A stretch of DNA of 64,000 bases, taken from Phialophora verrucosa (taxonomy: Eukaryota > Ascomycota > Eurotiomycetes > Chaetothyriales > Herpotrichiellaceae). A model generated the notes under the pieces. That model was not told where the DNA came from, made no database searches, and saw nothing but the letters and a program-made list of their open reading frames with translations. The stretch lies in contig MSED01000001.1 in the NCBI GenBank assembly GCA_002099365.1, forward strand, positions 682,001 to 746,000, read 5' to 3'. The translations under genes and the position numbers were made by a program. Within the stretch, counting starts at the first letter, position 1; the number at the start of each line of letters is the position of its first letter. This document shows, in pieces, positions 56,791 to 64,000 of the stretch.

Positions 56791-57117
56791 TGCTGCCTTT
56801 GCTCGATATGACTTTGCTGCCGCCGTTGAGAGCGACAACCAAAACCTGAAGAGAGCAGATCAGGCAAATCCAGAAAAGAGAAATAGAAGTGATGCAGAGG
56901 AGAGAAGAGTAGTGAACGGTATTTTGGCTTGAGAGGCGGCGTCGGGGAGGGCATCCTGCATGATTGGCGGGGCACCATCCCCGGTCTTGGCAAGGACCTC
57001 CTCTCCCTGGCGTCACTTCTGCTCCCAGTGAAGCGAAGAAAGTCGTCACTTGATTTCTCCCTCTCTTCAAATCTCACTCCTTCCCATTAGAAGCACTTCA
57101 TCAACCCCGAAACCAGA
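56791..57117. promoter_or_regulatory. Bidirectional promoter, TFIIA subunit and small mitochondrial-type gene
   Basis: 327 bp between divergent starts, the shortest divergent gap in the window. It contains a pyrimidine-rich leader on the plus-strand side. No gene is supported. Confidence 0.5.
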
Positions 57118-57441
57118 ATGAAGCTGGTGGTAACAGCGAGATTACACGTGAGCCAGCGTGGTGTAGTGAGGCAGGCATTGAGCCAGGCACGACTTGCCTC
57201 GACATCTACTAAAAGTGAGCCTGCTCATCAACCACAAGATGCAGCAACTTCAACCAAAAAGAAAGACGCCATGGATAAGCTCAAGAAGACGCACAAGTCT
57301 ATGGCGGAGCTAGACGAAGAAATGAAACAGGCCATGGAAACCATGTCAGGCGAAGGGGGCGAATACGGACTTGAACTCGAAGGTGGCAAGCCTGTGGCGA
57401 TGAAGCGGTCTGTGAAGGAGAACATGTTCAGATACATCTGA
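57118..57441 (+). CDS. Small conserved mitochondrial-type protein
   Basis: A single exon of 107 codons. The first 35 residues (MKLVVTARLHVSQRGVVRQA...LASTSTK) are rich in Arg, Val, Ala and Ser without acids, as in mitochondrial presequences. A Lys-rich helix follows (KKDAMDKLKKTHKSMAELDEEM), then GEGGEYGLELEGGKPVAMKRSVKENMFRYI. The last block, G-K-P-x-x-M-K-R-x-V-x-x-N-M-F-R-Y-I, is one I know from other fungal proteins of this size that lack an assigned function. The location is inferred from the N-terminus. The end overlaps nothing and is convergent with the GILT gene. Confidence 0.78.
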   Translation: MKLVVTARLHVSQRGVVRQALSQARLASTSTKSEPAHQPQDAATSTKKKDAMDKLKKTHKSMAELDEEMKQAMETMSGEGGEYGLELEGGKPVAMKRSVKENMFRYI

Positions 57442-57595
57442 GCCAATCTCAAGCAGCACAGAAACTGAAGCATGCTGAGTGGACCATGTCTCCCACGCAA
57501 GCGCGCTGAGAAGTCAAATATCATTCCGGGGTATCATGCTATTGCAACAATATCAAGCTCAAATCTCGCAACGATTGGTTTCTGGGATAGCGGTC

Positions 57596-58456
57596 TCAAA
57601 GTGTGGCTTGGCTATACAGTTTGTTGATATCACCCACCAGGTCTTCAACAGAGCTCCCGCCGGGACAGTCGTACCATTCTCCGCCGTCACGAATACATCG
57701 GATCTCGCCTGCAAGCCTGACCGTACAGCTCTTTGTGACGTTGTTCTCCTGGCTTTTTTCAATGCTGGCTCGGAGCAAGTCGATGCCCTCTCCTTCATCG
57801 CTGATACACGAATTAAGTTTGTGGAAGTCCAGGCCATGTTCCATCGCGCAGCTTTCGACCAGGTCTCTCTTCGGGATGTCGGGGTAGTCGGAGATCATAC
57901 AGTTGGCGTATCCGAGCCACAGCTTCATGTCGGGATAGACTTTGGCGGCGCAGAGGAGGATGATGTTGCCGAGGCACTCGCCTGGGCCATGCTTACATGA
58001 CACTGCATCGGAGTTTGGGTCAATGCTGTAGATATGTCAGACAGGCTTCTTTCATAGGGGGAAAAGGTTGATGTACCTTCCGATGAATGACATTGTCAAG
58101 TTCACCTTCTCTGAGACTTTTACCATCGTTGGCACAATCAATTCGCGCAAGCAATCCCTTGCGTCTGGACATTTCGACATGATATGTATCTCTAGCGGTA
58201 CTTTTTCTTCGGCCTCCGCTGGGAAGGATAGAGCGGGTTCATAGTGATGATGGCAGACGAAGGTGGTGCGGAAGAGGTAGAATACCGTCAGGAGCGTGAG
58301 GAAGGCAGGGGTAACTCGATTGAAAACGTAATGTTTTTGATGTCTTCGAGCATCCTGGTTGTTGAGTGTTGGTAGCTCAGTAGCGGGCGCAAACGTGTCG
58401 TGCAACGAGCGTTTTTCATCGAACAGTGGTTTTTGGCTTCCCATGTTGAAGGGCAT
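57596..58456 (-). CDS. GILT-family thiol reductase-like protein, membrane anchored
   Basis: Two exons (58077-58456, 57596-58025; 51-bp intron GTACAT...CTACAG) give 269 aa. A cytosolic N-terminus is followed by one membrane span at about 45-67 (VTPAFLTLLTVFYLF) and a lumenal GILT domain: LEIHIMSKCPDARDC, VSCKHGPGECLGNIILLCAAK, LGYANCMISDYPDIP, CAMEHGLDFHKLNSC and NVTKSCTVRLAGEIRCIRDGGEW. Human GILT has a CXXC active site; here the matching cysteines are C96 and C102 with five residues between them, as in other fungal members, so classical reductase chemistry is doubtful. It would act in the vacuole or secretory route. The start could also be the ATG at 58444, four residues later. Confidence 0.88.
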
Positions 58457-59525
58457 ATTTATCAACTCTCTGCGAGACAAGGCATCAATTGGAGGGGTAC
58501 GGAGTAAGAAATTCCGCTAATACTGAGACCCGCAAGAATGTTCAATGATATCCGAGAGTGGTTGGGTTTGGTGCTCCTCGATGCTCTTTTCGGAGATCGT
58601 CAAGCATGTTTTCGTAGTGAAATGCAAGCGCAGGTAACTCGTATGTAGTTAGGGATTCGGATCGGGGATGCATTGGTTTCCGGGGAGCGGCGGCAGCAGA
58701 GATGTGAAAGCCTCGGGCAACTCCGTCCTCCTGCCCGCACCACCCCTCGACCACTTCGGTGAGGAATCTAAAGCTGGGGGAGTAAACAGTTATGCAGTTC
58801 TAATGGTCCGAGATGGGCATTCCACAGGAAAGCAGCTCACACAGAGAGGCTATAGCTCCAACCGGCACAGTACCACTGAGGACTCTGCCGTCGATGTCAG
58901 GTCAGACTGAGGCAGGAGGGATACTCGGATCGGGTCAAAGATGCTTCGCCCTTTGAGTCATTCTGTCGATGTCTCCGAGGAATGGCCATGGCCCGCAGTT
59001 GCCATGTGGCAGATGGCATGGAGCTCCATATCAAAAGGGAATTCCCCCAACTTGAGGTCCTCGTACGTGGGGTTTAGCCCTAAGCCTCATGCAAACCTTC
59101 ACTAGATGAGTGCCGATGGTGGAAGGCGGTGCGGATTCTAAATCTCCTGAAACGACTCCTTGGATGGGTGCTGATTCGTACTCGAAAAGGCTTGAGGCTG
59201 ACTTTTCCCGTTTCCTCCTTCTACCCAGCGTAACATCCGACTCCAGGGTCACATCTGAACAACAGAACATCACCAACAGACCCGTCCTTATGAGGACTGA
59301 GTTTCTATCTCTGAGCTTGCCACAGTCGCGCTTGATTTTGAATTTTCGAAAGGCCGAATTCTTCGTCGCTCTGAAAGCTCCGTACATTCGATCTGTTCCC
59401 CGACTTCGGAAACCAATTTTCTCGCCTCTCCAATGCTTACTTGGTTGCCTTGCACGTGAGCACTGAGTACCGCCTTGTGAAACCATTCAAGCGACGATCT
59501 ACCACCTTACCATCCGTCCACCACC
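58457..59525. promoter_or_regulatory. Divergent upstream region, GILT and hexokinase genes
   Basis: 1.07 kb between divergent starts. A plus-strand frame of 118 codons (59110-59466) has no ATG-led family match and is taken as leader. Nothing else is seen. Confidence 0.4.
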
Positions 59526-61341
59526 ATGTCGGAGTTGGCTTCGGCCCAGTCGGCCAGCAATGGGAGTCCACCTCCCGACGACTTAGAAGGCGAACTGGAT
59601 GCGTTCATTCAGCCTCTCCTTATCGACGACAATGTGGTACACAATTTAGCCTATCAGTTCTCCAAAGTTTACGAGGAGCTCGCCATACGCTCCGATGAGC
59701 AGTTCTTACCAACACCTGTCACCAAATTGCCCACCGGACAGGAGACCGGCCAGTTTCTGGCTATTGATGTCGGAGGCACAAACTTGCGGGTTGCGTTCAT
59801 CGAACTTTTAGGCGACACTGAGGAATTTCTCCCAACCGCCAATGGTGTCGAACGGTCACGTGAAACAATCAGAAATGCCCAGCGCCCTCGAGTACGGCGG
59901 ACGTTGGAGAAGGCGTGGCCCATAGGAGAGCATCTGAAAATGGACAAGACCGAAGACCTCTTCGCCTGGATCGGTGACTGCATTGCAGAGGTTGTGGGTG
60001 ACCGATTGACTTCAGACAAGGGCAAAGTGCCAGTCCCAGAAGAGCTCGCAATGGGTATCACCTTCAGTTTCCCCATGATGTAAGTTTTTGCTCGAGCCAC
60101 AACTTCAGCTTGCTGACAAAGAACCAAGCCAGACAGAACTGTCGTCCGCAACACTGATGCCTATGGGCAAAGGCTTCACCATTAGTTCCGACCTTGATCT
60201 CGGCTCGACCCTGTTGCAAGGCTATGCAAGGCACACCCGCCGTCAATCTCCCACGGGCTCATCTCCCAAAGCAAAGCGCAGGAAGCTTGGACCTTTGCCT
60301 CGATTAAAGATTACGGCCATCACCAATGACACAATCGCGACGTTCGCTTCTCTGGCGTACAGTGTCAAATCCCTACCCAATTCACGGGTTGTCGCCGCCA
60401 TCATTGTCGGCACTGGAGTCAACGCTACTATCCCCATGAAGTTCTCAAGCTTAGGTGAGGCCAAAGTTGAGACCATTAAAAAGAACAAACCCGAAGCCAC
60501 CGAGACCGTGGTCAACAGTGAAATCACGATTGCCGGCGCCTGTGGTCCCCTGCAAAGCATAACCACGGAATGGGATCGGCAACTCGATGAAAACTGTGCT
60601 CGACCAGGCTTCCAGCCTCTGGAATACATGACGGGAGGTCGATATATCGGAGAACTAGTTCGCATCATCTTCTTCGACTACATGACCAGAGCACACAAAC
60701 CCCCTGTGCCTGCAGCATCCCTTCCCGCGACGATTGTGCACAGCTACAGCTTCACTACAACCTTTGTAAGTGCCGTTGTAGCACGAGCCCGGTCGGATTC
60801 AGAACTGGCGGGCGAATTGAAACGTCGTATACCACCTCCTGAATCGTCTAACTGGGGATGGTCGCCACATTCAGCTGGAGCCCTCCGCAAGATCGCACAT
60901 CTTGTTCAGGTACGATCCGCTGGGCTGATTGCCGCGTCAACCGTCGGTCTGTTGGCCACTGTGGGCGAGATTGCATTGTCGGAGCCCGGCAGTCCTGCGT
61001 CGCTCCCTGATGGCATGGTCTTGAGCGACAGTAAGCCCTCATCGCCAAAGTCGATTCTTCCGTCCCTTCAGCGTGATACGCGAGATGGTCTGTCACCAGC
61101 TCCCGGCTCGAGCGCATGGAAGTCGGGCCCTGAGGAACTGGTCATCGCGTACACTGGTGGCATCATCCAGCACTATCCAAACTTTAAAGAACAGACTCAG
61201 CGGTTCATCGACCGTCTGGTAATGAGGGTTGGCGTCCAGGACGGCGGAAAGAGCGTGTTCTTGAGGGAAGCTCGCGATGGTGGTATCATCGGAGCCGGTG
61301 TTCTAGCGGGCATGGAGACTCTGGAAAGAAACTCTTCATGA
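59526..61341 (+). CDS. Atypical hexokinase (HxkC/XprF type)
   Basis: Two exons (59526-60079, 60129-61341; 49-bp intron GTAAGT...CCAAG) give 588 aa. The small and large hexokinase lobes are both there: FLAIDVGGTNLRVAFIEL (phosphate-1 loop, D81), MGITFSFPMIQT, MPMGKGF, AITNDTIATFASLAY (with the Asp that serves as catalytic base in true hexokinases), AAIIVGTGVNA, FQPLEYMTGGRYIGELVR and AYTGGIIQHYP. Several inserts (TRRQSPTGSSPKAKRRKLG; the Ser/Pro-rich 490-530 region) and the changed loop IAGACGPL set it apart from glycolytic hexokinases. It fits the fungal regulatory group in which Aspergillus nidulans XprF controls extracellular protease production, and it may not phosphorylate sugar. The basic KAKRRKLG run could direct it to the nucleus. 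Confidence 0.88.
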
Positions 61342-63144
61342 TGCGAGCTAACTCTGTACACACGGTGCAAAGCAGCCGGCTTCCCGTCTGTATTCGACGC
61401 GACGCAATCGGTGTCAGCTCCTCTGCGACAGCAATTAGAGGGTGGATAAATTCCGGGGAAGTGAAAGCATGCGCACTGCAGGGCGGACCCCCTGCATGAA
61501 GACATTGTGACAAATCTGCTGGCCTCACAGCTTTTGAGACGGAGAGTGAAGAAGATTTCTCACTTTGTCACGGAACAGGCAAGCATTTGATGCGGAGGAT
61601 CAGCACCGTTCACCCAGTGTACGCAAGCGGCGACACGACAAGCTTCATGGTTGGCCACCAGCAAGCAGGCATCTGATGGTGCGAAGCGAAGCCCAACCAC
61701 ATGAGTTTTAGCCGAAGGATCTCAGGATCCGCCAGGCATCAGGGGCCCCGCACCACCCTTTGGACACTCAACCCCAAGCGTCCCGGCCCCAAGACGCCTA
61801 CAGCGAGCTTTCTGGGTTGTTCAGCAGGTGAAAGAAGTGTGCCGCTCGTCTTTTATTTATTGATGTTAGATTCAGAGGGAGGCGGGATATCCAAGGAGGC
61901 AGAGGTTGCATCGTTCGATTTCACTGGAAATAGTCAAAGGTCACTTGACGATCGTATTCCATGTCATGATGGGTCGTGACGGACTGACTTAAATCGGCTC
62001 CTGCGCCGGCTACCAACAAAGAGACACGAGCGGTCCCACTCATCTGACAATTATTCGAAACCTGGCTCTGGGTTAGATGACTGCGGAACATAGCCATTGT
62101 GTTTGCCGAAGTGCTTCCATCGATCGCATGAATCACTAACACAATTGGACTGTGTCAGGGTCCAGACTATTCGCGGAATTCTACAATGGCTCACCGTTGC
62201 TGCGGTTGTGGTCGAAATATTTCATGTCAACTGGCAGAGAAGTGTGCTTGGCTGTGCCACCAGACTTGACGCTGTACTGAGGAGAAAGCGAATATTCCAC
62301 ACTGCCACGTCTCTAATCAAAACATCTGAGGAACATGGCCAAAAGGACAGACTGTGTATGCTGGCGTGTCGAGACAAGCTCTGGTGTGCGTTTGATTTAC
62401 ACTTCGATCGAGAAACGGTTGAGCCTAAGCAGCACGCGAGCGACTCAGGAGGCTCCTGCGTCCGCCTTCACGTGCCCAGCCCCGGCCTGTTAAGCTCTTC
62501 GGTGGCTCTCGCTTTAACCCGAGAACAGACCCAACGGCCGAAAGATGGCGTAACTGAAAGCTCTTTGACCACTGACATGGCCCCTTTGCCACGGCGGCCC
62601 TGGTCGACGGACTGGGAGATTCTCCAGGACCAGGACTGGGCCCTGCCGATTGCGTATTCCGTCCCCGTGTGGAGAGGGTGCTTGGGTGCTTTTGCTTTGT
62701 GCGCCGCCGTCTTTCGCCCTCGACAAAAGGTGAGTGACTGCAATCCACCTCCCACTCACCCGCATTCGCAATTCTCGTTTTGCAGCATCCTCACGTCGCT
62801 CATGCCTCTTCCTCAGTCACCTGCGTCCAATCTTCCTGTACGGGTCTAGTACTCTCCACCACACTGTCTCGCTCCTGCCAAACGTTTTCTGTCGCCTGAA
62901 CGGCTGATTTGCTTCCTTTGCCAAAAACTCTCAACCGCTCGCTCCCAAATTTACCCGTTGACTCGCCCGCGCACTCTCCGACCTCAAGCTCTTCATATCA
63001 ACCGACCGAACTCGACAGCGAACCGCTTTCACTTGGTTGGCTATGCACAGAGTGCTAGAGGGCACTGCCTCTTGATGGGCGCAACCAAGATATTGACCTT
63101 TCGTCCGCCGCGCACCGGTCGCTGTACTTTTGGGAGGGCTTAAG
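61342..63144. other. Intergenic, no convincing gene
   Basis: 1.8 kb between same-strand genes. The longest frame (62097-62849, 250 codons) begins at a non-ATG codon and has mixed composition without family resemblance. The last 300 bp are a CT-rich leader for the membrane protein gene. Confidence 0.4.
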
Positions 63145-64000
63145 ATGAGCCCGATACCTGTGATTGAACATGTTTTGCGCACTCTGGTCAGGCGCGATGA
63201 GCCCGATAATCCAGAGGACAGACCAAGTGATCCAAATGGTCTGGTTCTTGAAGCATGGGGTGAGTTCTGCGGGGAGTCGTTGTCCAACTTGAAGAAGATA
63301 AGATCCGCCAACTGACACACACACCCTCGGGAACAGCTCAAGGATATATGGTGGGGTCACTCATCATTATGTCCTGCATCACACTTGCAAACATGCGAAG
63401 AGGTGTCCTGCTGCACAAGTTGATTTTACTAGAGGTATGTTTGACCTCTGCGAGAGTTGATCGGCCGGGACTGAGCTGATGGACTCGATAGCTTGTCCTC
63501 GGATACTGGCAGGGGTTCTTCATCCTGTTCAAACCACCCGTTTACGCCTGGTGGCTTTCAGTCGCAGCAATCCCGTTGAACACATCCTGGTGGCTGCACA
63601 ACGTGATTGCCTGGATGAAGCTTAGGCCTTTTCTGAACAAACTGGGCAGCCGGTTGTTCATCGGTACCGTTATCCTCGTCATCCCATACTGGATCGTTGA
63701 GATATACGCCAATTTTACCTACTTCCACAATGTCAACAAGGTTTTCCTGAAGACGAGGCCATGGGAGGCTCTATGTCGAGATCCGTGGTGGATATTGGCT
63801 GCTTGTCTGCTGATATACAACATCAAGACAAAGTATGATTTGACCCTGACCCAAATCATTCGAATCTCGCCCCGGTTCGCTGTGATGCTGGGCGCTATGG
63901 TCCTCAGTATTTGCTTTATTGTGCTGGACGTCCTGTCGGTCACCTCGGCTCTTAAGTCTGTGCTGCCGGTTGGGATCAACCCTTTCTGGAAATTATCCTT
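63145..64000 (+). CDS. Multispanning membrane protein, 5' part (runs off right edge)
   Basis: Three exons are visible (63145-63259, 63337-63434, 63492 onward); introns of 77 and 57 bp have GTGAGT and GTATGT donors. A hydrophilic N-terminus (MSPIPVIEHVLRTLVRR) is followed by membrane segments: GYMVGSLIIMSCITLA, LVLGYWQGFFILF, AWWLSVAAIPLNTSWWLHNV, LFIGTVILVIPYWIVEIYANF, PWWILAACLLIYNI and MLGAMVLSICFIVLDVLSVT. Text such as WWLHNVIAWMK and VEIYANFTYFH occurs in a widespread group of ascomycete integral membrane proteins without known function. The rest of the gene lies outside the window. Confidence 0.82.

Noticed and set aside
62097..62849. 250-codon plus-strand open frame
   Set aside because: Starts at a non-ATG codon, composition is mixed and no family resemblance is seen; it lies in the leader region of the membrane protein gene.

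Overview
The window is nuclear DNA from a filamentous ascomycete (Pezizomycotina). The signs are short introns (49 to about 200 bp) with GTAAGT-like donors and CTAAC-like branch points, a fungal Zn(II)2Cys6 regulator, a 329-aa PP2A catalytic subunit of the filamentous-fungal type, an atypical hexokinase of the HxkC/XprF kind, and a GT71 mannosyltransferase. The exact class cannot be fixed from sequence alone; Eurotiomycetes seems likely, by inference. All gene models were built by hand from frames, splice sites and protein family patterns. For every spliced gene given as complete, the exon lengths sum to a whole number of codons.

Layout. 1-1.0 kb: 5' end of a Zn2Cys6 regulator running off the left edge. 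2.4-3.0 kb: YCII-domain protein. 4.0-8.7 kb: five-exon, 1468-aa nuclear-type GTPase resembling SLIP-GC. 9.4-11.0 kb: MFS carrier. 12.0-14.3 kb: MNN1-type mannosyltransferase. 14.7-16.7 kb: SUN-domain nuclear envelope protein. 18.9-20.0 kb: PI31/Fub1-like proteasome regulator. 20.6-21.9 kb: PP2A catalytic subunit.

22.6-41.7 kb is the region that stands out. It is an uninterrupted run of eight genes: a secreted-type ureohydrolase (agmatinase-like), a MATE carrier, an MFS carrier, two neighbouring fungal regulators of one general type, an amidase-signature enzyme with an extra C-terminal domain, an agmatine deiminase-like enzyme with a possible mitochondrial presequence, and a PaiB-like FMN protein. 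Both known first steps of agmatine breakdown (removal of urea and deimination), a C-N hydrolase that could act on N-carbamoylputrescine, two carriers and two regulators together suggest an agmatine or polyamine utilisation cluster. The grouping is seen in the sequence. The shared pathway is inference.

After a poorly coding stretch (41.7-44.6 kb) housekeeping genes resume: an Arc1/EMAPII-like tRNA-binding protein, a syntaxin-8-like Qc-SNARE, a RING/TRAF-type zinc-finger protein, a PNPOx-fold flavin protein, a newly assembled three-exon 85-aa protein with a CRIB-like motif, an unrecognised nuclear-looking protein, the TFIIA small subunit, a small mitochondrial-type protein, a membrane-anchored GILT protein, the atypical hexokinase, and the 5' part of a multispanning membrane protein that runs off the right edge. 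No tRNA, rRNA, CRISPR array or intact transposon was seen.
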